Positions 12,154-20,889 of a stretch of DNA of 64,000 bases are shown one piece after another (position 1 is the stretch's first letter; each line of letters begins with the position of its first letter). The notes below the pieces were generated by a model. The model was not told where the DNA came from, did not search any database, and worked only from the letters and a program-made list of their open reading frames with translations. The position numbers were made by a program, and so were the translations under genes. The DNA comes from Dicyema japonicum (lineage: Eukaryota > Dicyemida > Rhombozoa > Dicyemidae), in assembly GCA_011109175.1 (NCBI GenBank), contig RDEW01000072.1:62001-126000 (forward strand). Direction: 5' to 3'.

Positions 12154-13392
12154 CTATGAAATCTTTAGAGTGACAATAAGTGGACAATGATCGCTCACAG
12201 TGCCTCCCCATGTGCAATTATAAGGAATAAATGGGTGAATAAGACCATCCCTCACAATCGTAGCCTCTAAAAATCGCACAATACGACAACCTATCACATT
12301 TAATCCCGTCCACACATTATCATAACAAGCAGTACCACGTGGATGGGCCAAGCTTATATTGGTGTGCTCATCAAAACAGTGTTTTAACCCATTCGAATAA
12401 AAATCAGTAAACTCTACCATCTCCACAAAACATACCTTCATTATTTGGAGACAAATTGAAGTCCCCTGCTACTATTAGATTTTCTCCACAGTTGTATCCT
12501 TAAATATCAAACACATGTGACTTTTAAGGAATGTATTCTTTATTTGCCTCGCGGCGTAGACAATCTTTAAAGTTTCGTTCTTGGCTTCATTCGGCTTCAA
12601 ATGCACAGAAATCAATACAAACCTAAAATTGTTGTTCTGAATATTACTGAGCTTATAAACCAGCTCAAAAATCGTCAGAAAAGGATATCTCACCATTGGC
12701 CGTTTGCCTTGACGAAACTTTAACGGAGAGCTGGATAATAGTTTAACCATGCGGTTTCTGAAGATAACGGCCGAATATTCTTTTCCCTTTGATAAACAAC
12801 ACATGAGTTACTCTGTACATTCTGCCTATTGGTTCGCAAACATAGGAATAGCTGAAATAAATGAAAAATAACTAAAATTGTTGGACTATTTGCTTGTTGA
12901 CAGCAAAGAAGGCTCGGATTTTGGGAAACGTGGGAGAATTCAGTTCGTTGCAGATTTTGGATAGGACATTCTCTGACCCAATCTCTTGGAGAGTGAGGAC
13001 ATCAATCCTAATATATTCAAGAAAATTATCTGCCTTCGTCTAAGAATTAGAAGACACACAGTTTCCAGAACGCCTGGATTAGATATTTTGGATTCATCCA
13101 TATCCTGCATATTCCACGTGCCAATAGTGATTGTCTCAAAAGTATTGATAATTTGAGGAACACACTTTAAACTTTTTTTATCCACTTTGTAGTTGTAAAT
13201 TAGAGGACCGAACTTCATGATAAATGTGTCAGCATGATCATTGTGAAGAATTGAGAGATAATTAGGAGGTTGATTTGTGGGGGAAATCTCGGCTATATCG
13301 GCATTAATTGATTGTAACTATATTTTATTATGATTCTTTACAGGAATAGCAGTATATTGCCTCTTTCTTTTCTTAGAAAAAAAATTCCCCAT
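12154..13392 (-). CDS. EEPD1: EEPD1-like endonuclease/exonuclease/phosphatase protein, six introns of 21-26 nt
   Basis: Splicing seven exons gives one open protein of 365 residues from ATG 13,392 to TAG 12,154. It opens MGNFFSKKRKR, a likely N-myristoylation site plus basic patch; vertebrate EEPD1 also starts Met-Gly. The EEP domain follows with its catalytic signature in order: TIGTWNMQ, DVLTLQEIG (Glu), CEPIGRMYRGKEYSA, FVLISVHLKP, VAGDFNLSP (Asp/Asn) and WGGTVSDHCP (SDH motif). NPGVLETVCLLIL and RDGLIHPFIP match EEPD1 closely. The N-terminal helix-hairpin-helix repeats of vertebrate EEPD1 are absent. Introns: 13,318-13,341 (24), 13,008-13,033 (26, GC-AG), 12,852-12,872 (21), 12,787-12,811 (25), 12,499-12,521 (23) and 12,414-12,435 (22). 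No frame breaks. The vertebrate protein acts in fork repair and cholesterol handling; the role here is not inferable. Confidence 0.88.
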
Positions 13393-13531
13393 TTCTTTTA
13401 TAACAACGCCACAATAAACAAGAAATAAAAACTTACCGGTAGATTTATATTTTATTTAATTATTAATTATTTGATACATAAATTATAGCATAAATATTAA
13501 CTAAAAAATTTGATAAGGATAAATTTAGATC

Positions 13532-13745
13532 AGTCCTGGTAGCGCAGTGGTTAGTGCTGTCTTTCGCGTTCCGATTAGCCGTGCGTTTGATTCCCACCCC
13601 GCTACCTAATTGGTCAAAGCATTCCTTTCTGTTTTCGCTTTTACCAATTCCAGTGGAGGGTTCCCACAATGGCGGATATAGATGGACGTGATATTCGCCT
13701 CACTCAGACCGTGGAAACTGGATATACCTATCATATCTTTGGTTT
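13532..13745 (+). repeat. tRNA-derived SINE (SINE-C)
   Basis: It begins with a box A-like TAGCGCAGTGGTTAGTGC and a box B-like GCGTTTGATTCCCACC about 30 nt later, spaced as in RNA polymerase III promoters. About 140 bp of unrelated sequence follows. The acceptor stem does not close at the correct positions, so this is a tRNA-like SINE head and not a functional tRNA. It lies just upstream of the EEPD1-like gene, which reads away from it. Confidence 0.65.
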
Positions 13746-14560
13746 TTAAACTAAATGAGAATAGATTAAATTCCTATCGAGATTCATATTCACATTTGAC
13801 CAAAGATTCTCTTTTTGCAAGACTTGTGTAAAACCATTCGATAACATCATTTAAGAAAATAACAATTCTAAAGATCATCTTAAAAGCTTTCTGAAGTAAC
13901 GGTGGCTGTCTTTTTACTTTTTAATAATGATCAACATAAGTACATCTTTATGAACAATTTATCCCTTATCCAAGAAGCTGTTGATCAAGTCATCTCACAT
14001 ACTTTTGAAGCACACCATTTCGAACATAACAAAAACTTATAAGGACAGCCAACCTACAAAGCTGTCCTCTATATAAAATCCTTTTTCAGATACATTAAGA
14101 ACACTTTAAAATATGAGTTGTTCTCTTTATAAAATCCTTTTCAGATACATTAAGAACACTCAATGAGAAGAGAAGCGTGGAAGCCAGTCTTACTGGATTC
14201 GGCCTCCCTTTTGTCGATCTAAGATCATCTAGTGCAGTATGCAGTATCTGCAAAGTTGCATTACTTTTACTCTAAGATCTTGGTGTTTCTGTCGTTTGGA
14301 CACTAAAAGAGGACTTAGGAATAATTTCAGGTGCGATTTATAACTATATTCAGTAATGTGAAAATTCAAAAATTGGAAGAAAATTATTCATAATAGAATA
14401 TGGTTTTCATGTAAACTTAATTTTAATTGATAGCAAGTGAACTCAAAATCTCGACTTTTCTTTTTGTGATGAAATTTTTATGACATACTTCTTGAAGCTA
14501 ATTGAAAATATTTTTAGTAGAAGTAAAAAATTGTTCTATTGGGCCGCTTTGACATTCGAT
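13746..14560. other. No gene seen; contains a short tandem duplication
   Basis: No coding signature was found. A 34-35-bp segment beginning TATAAAATCC and ending AAGAACACT occurs twice, at about 14,075-14,109 and 14,128-14,161, about 52 bp apart. The remainder is AT-rich without recognisable similarity to the other repeats in the window. Confidence 0.5.
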
Positions 14561-14616
14561 TGAAATGATAAACCTCACTTCCAGAACAACGAACTGAAAG
14601 TGGACGTATAAACCGT

Positions 14617-14775
14617 ATTTCCAACAAGTCTCACTCTGTCTAATCTGTGGCAAAGCAAGCAAGTGGAAATTTGGTATTCAATGTCCCCGTTGCCCCAATT
14701 TTGAACACCTTGGGTGCTGTAATTTAACAAGAAGAACCGAACAATCTCTGCCAAATTGGTAATGTCCCTCATGCC
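14617..14775 (+). pseudogene. PHD finger of LINE-C N-terminal region
   Basis: One frame reads CLICGKASKWKFGIQC, then C-P-x-FEHLGC and, after a stop codon, CPSC. The spacing is the Cys4-His-Cys3 pattern of a PHD finger. Such fingers occur in the N-terminal part of several LINE proteins. A TAG stop sits between the sixth and seventh ligands, so it is not functional as read. Confidence 0.65.
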
Positions 14776-15053
14776 TTGGGAATAACGGCGGACGGAAGAA
14801 GCCCTCCCATGGAATTCTCCTGGACCTATCTAATACGGATGAATGTTTACGCGTTTGAATCGTCTTGTGTCAGAGAGGATTATCCCACTCAGGATCCCAA
14901 GTTCGGTGCATCTAACAGCTGCCTCCTGTCTTTCAAAGCTAATTACCAAGACAGTCGATGACAATATTCAAATGCCTGGATACGCCTTCTCTACTTTGCA
15001 TCTCTTGTCCTCGGATCACATCCAACCGAACTGAAAGAATTTAATTTAATTAA

Positions 15054-15365
15054 TTTATTAACCCCGGATACACCGAGAAAGAAGTTAAAGTAAACAACTA
15101 ATTAAATGTATCCAGTTTCCACTTCTACAGATACAGTCCATCAGAAATCAGCATAAAGGGTAAGACGTCCATGGTTGCAGTTGTGGAAACCCCTCTAGTG
15201 GAGTGGGGAGAGCAAATGATCCTTTTTCGTGCCGGCCTGGCACTGGGCGCCACCTAGACAGGTGGATCACATGACGCCATTATAATAGGAAGAGAGGAGG
15301 AACAGATAAACAAAACAGAAACTTCAATCAATTAGCCACGAAGTACCACATAGCGCCACGCCTGA
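15054..15365 (-). repeat. SINE-A copy (LINE-type 3' tail)
   Basis: On the minus strand it runs from 15,365 to a 3' end reading CTTTCTCGGTGTATCCGGGG then TTAATAA. That tail nearly matches the 3' end of the LINE-A copy at 32,140-32,183. The body (with GCCGGCACGAAAAAGGATC) recurs at 27,009-27,312, and part of it at 49.7 kb. No clear tRNA head is visible. It interrupts LINE-C. Confidence 0.75.
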
Positions 15366-16090
15366 AAGAAGAGAACCTCAATTCAATCATCAAGATAAAT
15401 GCCTCTAAATACGAAATCGTTAACTGCACTGGGAAGTCATTCGATTGCTGATAATTCGCTGATAGTCTAAGTCCCCAGCTGAGCCCTACTCAACTTGGCG
15501 TTGAAATTCCTCATGATACGAAACAGTAATCCATTCAATCAGGAACTTTGCTGCCAGTCCGGCAGACACTACGAATTTTATAATAGTCAAACCAGACAAT
15601 CGCAATTCTTTCAATAGCATTCGCAGAGATAGAATCATAGAAGCTAGCATTTCCAGGATCCCGGAAATCAGCAGAATTGTGAAACTTTCATATGGTCTCC
15701 TATTTACGCTGATCTTCGGGCAACACATCATCAAATCCAAGATTCCAACAAGGTGACTCCCTTGACCCCCTGCTCTTTGCTTTGGGTATCGACTGTGCAG
15801 CATCAGCGATGAGAACTCGACTGAACCCATGGTACCTGGATGATGTGACTTCGAAAGTAATTGGGAATTTGTGGTGACAGAAGTCGAGTCCGCCATCTTT
15901 GCACTTGCTGCACTTGGATTGGAACCGAACCCGTAAAATGTGAAGTCATAAACGTTACTTGCGGAATGGAAGACTTAGACCGTGTAGAGCAGAGCTTTTC
16001 AAAAAATAATTCTCGCGGCACACTAATCGTAAAAAAAATAATCCACGGCACACATTAAAAAATAAAAAAATTAATTTTTTAAGATGTGTA

Positions 16091-16780
16091 AAACTAAGTA
16101 CAAAAATTGGTAATTTAATGCCCAAATTTTTATTAATAAAAAATGAATTCTTAATTATTATTGTTTTTGCATATATCATCAATATCATGTCGAATGGTTA
16201 ACAAAGGCACTCGCATTTCAGCACAAATCCGGCGAGAAACAGTGTTTATCTGACAAAGGTATCTTCATTATTTTTTGTTCATATTTATGACCAACATAGT
16301 CCGAGAAATAATACGACAAGCAGGGATTATCAAGTTTTCGCCAATATTGTGAGGTTTTAGTTGTTTTGCTATCACTTCTGAGATCAGGTATAAACATTTC
16401 AATGATTCCTTTGTGTTTAAAAAAGTTTCACTGAACATCATTTGACTAGATCTACGATCATAGTAAAACCAATAATACTTAATTTTTTTTTCAAATGGAT
16501 AAAATAATCCACAGATTTTTCGGAATAGTCCGGATGCTTGGAAGTAAAATTGTCTTTAGTTTGCTAAGAACCATAGCATCACTTGCCAAAATCCATGCAA
16601 ATTAGACATGAGGTAGTTTATTTTTATCTTTGCATATACATCCAAATGACATATAAGAATCTTTATAAGAACGACGAACTGATTTACCCATAAGCACGTT
16701 GATGCGCACGTTATTAACAAATTTATAAATAATGGTTAACCAATGTAATGTCATTTAATGTATAATAAAAAATGATTATT
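16091..16780 (-). pseudogene. hAT1 transposase N-terminal remnant
   Basis: On the minus strand, from about 16,700 downward, the frame resembles a BED-finger region (VRRSYKDSYMSFGC, FAWILASDAMVLSKLK). After a frame change it continues as ESLKCLYLISEVIAKQL-KPHNIGENLIIPAC and NTVSRRI (about 16,440-16,200), the conserved block after the BED finger in hAT transposases. The catalytic core and C-terminus are gone. Two stops follow the IGENLI block. Confidence 0.75.
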
Positions 16781-16781
16781 T

Positions 16782-19635
16782 AATTTTAGTAATGTATAAA
16801 AATGCTAGTGGAATGAACGGGAAGAAGCAATTTGATGAAGAAATACGCAATACTCTATGTTCATATGGATTTAAGAAATCGAAGAGGGGAGAATTTGAGA
16901 GAATTGCTTCCTATGTCCGTGATCAAATCAAGATAATTGAGAAGAAATTGAGAATTTATGAATCAAGAAAGGGATTTAGAAGAGCCAATTGGTGCTTCGA
17001 GTTGAATAGAAGGCGGTTATACATAAATATTAGTGGAGATAATAAGAAGGGAGTGCTGAATTTCGATGAAGGGGAATGTCTACCTTTTTGGACAACCATT
17101 TGGAATGAGAGTGATCGAAAGGAGAGCAAATTCTTGTTGAACAAGAGAGTGACTGGATCTGAAAATTCTTATGCCGATTTTACAAAGGAAGCGATCGTCG
17201 ATACTATCAAGATGCTTCCAAATTGGAAAGCGTCTGGGTGCGACGGAGTTTATAACTTCTTTATCAAAAGTTTTACTTCGATTCATGAACATCTTTGCGA
17301 GGAGATTCAGAAGATCATAAATGATGAATATACGCCTGGTGATTGGTTCTACACGGGGATAACACATCTTATACCAAAAGTGGACGTATGTAATTCACCC
17401 AAGGAGTTAAGACCAATTACTTGTATGCCTAATCTCTATAAACTATTGACAAAGTGTGTGAACAAGAAATTATCTGAATATATTGAATCGTACGATCTCT
17501 TAAGTGATAATCAATTGGGAACTCGGAGGATGTGTCAAGGAGCCAAAGAACAAGCTTTGGTGAACCAATATTTAAATCAAAGAAATGGAAGTAACTTATG
17601 TTCTACCTGGATCGATGTTAAAAAAGCATTTGATTCCGTTGACCACGAGTTTTTGGGCGAAGTGCTCCAGAATTCTGGCCTGCCTTTCTGGATTGTGAGT
17701 TTTATCACGAAACTTGTTGGGAAATGGAAGATACGACTGAATTTGGAAGGAAAAGTGTTGGGGGAGATTAGAATAAGAAGAGGAATTCTACAGGGGGACT
17801 CTCTTTCGCCACAGATCTTTGCTTTGTTAATGGACCCCCTTAGCCGAATATTGAATGGAAAATTTCCTAAAGTAACTATGGGAAGCCCGGGAAATGGAGA
17901 GCCAACATATGCCACTAATCACCTTCTGTTTATGGACGATATAAAGTTGTTTTCTCACAAAAGTGATTCAATGGTTATGATGATGGAAGAAGTTGATTCG
18001 TTTTTTGATGCAGCCGGGTTGGAGAGGAACTTTGACAAATCTGCAACAAATGTCAAGTCCTTGTCTGGGAAAGCTCGTTTCCTTGATGGATTGGATGGAT
18101 ACCGATATTTGGGAGTTCTTGAAGATAAGAACAGCAATGTTCTTAAAGGAGAAATTATGAATAAAATCTATGGAGAAGTATCTAAGCGGATCAAAAATTT
18201 GACGAAGACGGATTTAAACTCAGTGAACCTGTTTAAAGCTATGAATGAGTATGCAATCTCCCTTTACAACTATTACATTGGATTGATTGATATCGAACCT
18301 GGAGAGTTTGAACAGATTGATAAAAATATTCGCAGAATTCTTATGGACAGTCATATCCACTTGCAACCGGCAAACAAAGAAAGACTTTATCTACCAAGAA
18401 ATAAATTTGGAAGAGGCCTCGAGTCAGTCAGTAACAAAGCAGAAAGAATGCTCCTCCAATTTTATAGTGATTTGGAACATAAGGCAAATTACTGCCTAAG
18501 AAGAGCGGGAATTCTACGGGTCATTAATTCAAAGAAAATACACATGGCCACTATCGTAGAATTCATCTCAAGAAAGTACAACATTGAAAATGTGAAGGAT
18601 TTGACAATGTTGAAATTGATGGAAATACAACATGAATATCTACTGGGAAAAATTGAAGAGAAATCGCTGCACTCTATTCTATTTGAGTGTCTGAAAGATA
18701 CCGAAGTGAATATTGCTGAATCCTCAGGGTGGTTAGTTCATGGAAATCATTCTCCTGTAACCGAAGGAAGGCTGTGTCTGCTTCAGGATCGTAACATGTT
18801 TTTTGATAATGGAGAAGCCAAGTGCAAACATTGTAACTCAGGAAAGAAGACCGTTGATCACCTTGCAACTAGATGTGGGAGAATGCTGAATAGCTCGTAT
18901 CTCAGGCGGCATAACGAGGTGGTCAGATGTATTCACTTACACCTCTGCCGTCAATATGGAATAAGAAAAACTAAGAAACTGAAGACCCACTCAGTCCAAT
19001 CTGTTGTCTCAAATGAATTTGTGGAGATTCGTGTAGACACAACGATTAGTACAGATACGGCTGTACAGAATAACAAACCCGATATTTTCGTTCATGATAA
19101 GGTGCGTAATACGATTACTCTCGTTGAAATTGGGATCACGTCCCAAAACTGCCTCAAGCAAGTCGAGGTGGAAAAGTTCCATAAGTATGACTTACTGGCG
19201 AACGAACTCGGATGTATTCATCGCGCAAAGGTAAAAATAATCCCTGTAGTCATTACCTGGGATGGGATTGTTTCGAGATTCTTCAAGGGCCATCTGGATG
19301 CCCTCAAACTGGAGGAAAGGGTGAAAGCGTACATCCAAACGTTAGTATTGAGAAAGACGTTGGAGAGCATGCAAGCTGAAGATAGACATGGAGTATCGAT
19401 ACCTGATGAGGAGGAAGCTGATAAGGAATGTCGACCTAGGGGAGTCTCGGAATGTGGGTTGTGCGACAACGAAAACACACCTATACTGACAATTGACGTT
19501 GGCCCCAAGAAGAGGAGATTAGCTAATTAATTAATTACTTGTGACTCGTTGTTTCTTTATTTTTAAAAATTATTTAATTCGTTTATCTTTTAAATTAATT
19601 AAGTCAAAAATGTATATAAATTTATTCAAATTTGT
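16782..19635 (+). mobile_element. R4-like LINE insertion inside hAT1
   Basis: hAT sequence continues on the left to about 16,780, judged by an AATGGTTAACCA block and flanks shared with hAT2 near 44,096. It resumes at about 19,640 with the right subterminal GGCGGCACAC repeats. Between them lie the 912-codon ORF and an AT-rich tail of about 105 bp. I could not fix a target duplication; a few 8-bp AATGTATA motifs near both ends are suggestive only. Confidence 0.75.
16792..19530 (+). CDS. R4/Dong-like LINE protein, intact 912-codon ORF (reverse transcriptase + restriction-like endonuclease)
   Basis: An uninterrupted reverse-transcriptase protein for target-primed reverse transcription. Residues about 135-420 hold the palm and fingers: WKASGCDGVYNFFIK, IDVKKAFDSVDHEFL (first catalytic Asp), RGILQGDSLSPQIF and LLFMDDIKLFS (FMDD loop). 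A thumb/connection region follows (ANKERLYLPRNKFGRGL). Near residues 680-700 is a zinc knuckle, CKHCNSGKKTVDHLATRC. Residues about 755-820 form a restriction-like endonuclease with PDIFV and LVEIGITSQN, then KYDLLANELG. This layout is that of the R2/R4/Dong group, not the AP-endonuclease LINEs elsewhere here. A basic KKRR lies near the C-terminus. The degenerate copy at 20.9-23.5 kb extends further upstream, so this one may be 5'-truncated. Its copy number and activity are unknown. Confidence 0.9.
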   Translation: MYKNASGMNGKKQFDEEIRNTLCSYGFKKSKRGEFERIASYVRDQIKIIEKKLRIYESRKGFRRANWCFELNRRRLYINISGDNKKGVLNFDEGECLPFWTTIWNESDRKESKFLLNKRVTGSENSYADFTKEAIVDTIKMLPNWKASGCDGVYNFFIKSFTSIHEHLCEEIQKIINDEYTPGDWFYTGITHLIPKVDVCNSPKELRPITCMPNLYKLLTKCVNKKLSEYIESYDLLSDNQLGTRRMCQGAKEQALVNQYLNQRNGSNLCSTWIDVKKAFDSVDHEFLGEVLQNSGLPFWIVSFITKLVGKWKIRLNLEGKVLGEIRIRRGILQGDSLSPQIFALLMDPLSRILNGKFPKVTMGSPGNGEPTYATNHLLFMDDIKLFSHKSDSMVMMMEEVDSFFDAAGLERNFDKSATNVKSLSGKARFLDGLDGYRYLGVLEDKNSNVLKGEIMNKIYGEVSKRIKNLTKTDLNSVNLFKAMNEYAISLYNYYIGLIDIEPGEFEQIDKNIRRILMDSHIHLQPANKERLYLPRNKFGRGLESVSNKAERMLLQFYSDLEHKANYCLRRAGILRVINSKKIHMATIVEFISRKYNIENVKDLTMLKLMEIQHEYLLGKIEEKSLHSILFECLKDTEVNIAESSGWLVHGNHSPVTEGRLCLLQDRNMFFDNGEAKCKHCNSGKKTVDHLATRCGRMLNSSYLRRHNEVVRCIHLHLCRQYGIRKTKKLKTHSVQSVVSNEFVEIRVDTTISTDTAVQNNKPDIFVHDKVRNTITLVEIGITSQNCLKQVEVEKFHKYDLLANELGCIHRAKVKIIPVVITWDGIVSRFFKGHLDALKLEERVKAYIQTLVLRKTLESMQAEDRHGVSIPDEEEADKECRPRGVSECGLCDNENTPILTIDVGPKKRRLAN

Positions 19636-20889
19636 ATTTGGCAGGCGGCACACTAGAAATTGTCTTGCGGCACTTAGTGTGCCGCGGCACACCGTTTGAC
19701 AACCTCTGGTGTAGAGCCTTCGATTTTACCTATCTCCGGATGTCTCGGTCACCTGACTCGAAAACGCACAACTCTCCCTGGAGAAAAAATACATTTTTTC
19801 AACAATTCACATTAAATTTAAAATCCCTGGATTCCCACACGTCTTTATTTTTCCTCGGGAATTTTCACCTTACGCCAGGGGTCCTTTTTTCTACGGATAG
19901 ACCAATGTCACTGACATGAATTTCTTAAGAGCCGTCGACAAGAAGCTGAGGACTGTTGTTGAAGAAACACTCAACATTCTTTTGATAAAACTGGCTGGAT
20001 CCAATGCAAATTACCGCTTTGGCTACGGAGGAATCGAATACGCTCACCACTAGAACCCGCCCTCTCGGCCTTTCTATTTTCGATATATGTTTCCAGTGAT
20101 CTCCTACGCTGCATTTACGGATCGGACGCTGAACGAGTGACATGCATGGCTCGGGAAGTCTGGACGCGATTGAGTGTTGGATTCCCGAAGAACGCTAATA
20201 AACAACGAGAATGAGACAAACTTTTATGCTCAAAAATCATAGACGAGATAAAAACCTGTGCTTTATCAGCATCGTCTGGGTTGTCTGGCTTTTGCATTGA
20301 CGAAACAAGATAGTGACTGGCTCAGAGCATTACCATGCACCTCACTTGAGACACTATGGATGACGTCGCACGAGGATTGGGGTTTCCGTCCGCCTTGGAA
20401 TAGATGTTTGCTCGATCCATCGCTGTAGATGTGGTGGAATGTTCGACGCGAAAGGTCTTCATGCTCTTTCCTGCCGTAGGATTGCTGGAAGGAGTCCAAG
20501 ACACGCCTCAATCGACTGAATTACTGCTTGGGACTTGAGGCTGTTGGATTTCCTGTCCAATTGGAGCCGCTTGGACTTGCCCTAGCCAACCGAAGAACTA
20601 CACTCTCCCATGGGAAAGTAATAGATACCTTGCCTGGGACGCCACCTTTGTTGATAGCCTCTCTCCCTCCAACCATTATGTATGACAGCAAGGCTGAAAC
20701 CCCAGGCTCTGCTTTGGAGAAGACTGAGACCCTAAAGTTGAATAAATACTCATGTCTTGGTGGATAGTTTTTATAATCAAATTTTAAAATGAAAAATTGA
20801 TTAAAAGTCATGGAAATTTTCGGCACCATAAAAATTATACGACATCAAATTATTATAAGCCAAAAATCACCATAATATTAACTAATAAT

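Larger units (their letters stand above)
15990..19708. mobile_element. hAT transposon (hAT1) with a LINE nested inside
   Basis: The left end starts CAGAGCTTTTCAAA and the right end is the inverted CAGAGGTTGTCAAA. Both are followed internally by CGGCACAC-rich subterminal repeats, typical of hAT ends. The 8-bp target duplication GTGTAGAG flanks it perfectly (15,982-15,989 and 19,709-19,716). Its own remaining sequence is only the left 800 bp and right 70 bp; the interior is an R4-like LINE. Minus-strand transposase pieces match ZBED5-type hAT proteins. Confidence 0.92.
14561..20770 (+). mobile_element. LINE-C, ancient copy split by a SINE and a nested hAT
   Basis: Pieces in the same orientation make up one decayed non-LTR element. 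They are a PHD-type zinc finger (14,617-14,775); reverse-transcriptase parts with FQQGDSLDPLLFALGI, WYLDDVT and EVESAIFALAALGLEP (15,640-15,985); and, after the hAT ending at 19,708, a C-terminal region with LRALPCTSLETLW and a Cys/His ribbon HRCRCGGMFD-GLHALSC (20,418-20,514), then EPLGLALANR. The WYLDD catalytic loop and this ribbon belong to one LINE group found in many invertebrates. Stops and frame changes are frequent. Outer ends are approximate. Confidence 0.7.

Noticed and set aside
20528-20829. ORFs on both strands at 20.5-20.8 kb as a gene
   Set aside because: They are shadows of the decayed LINE-C C-terminal region, shown by the Cys/His ribbon just upstream in an alternative frame.
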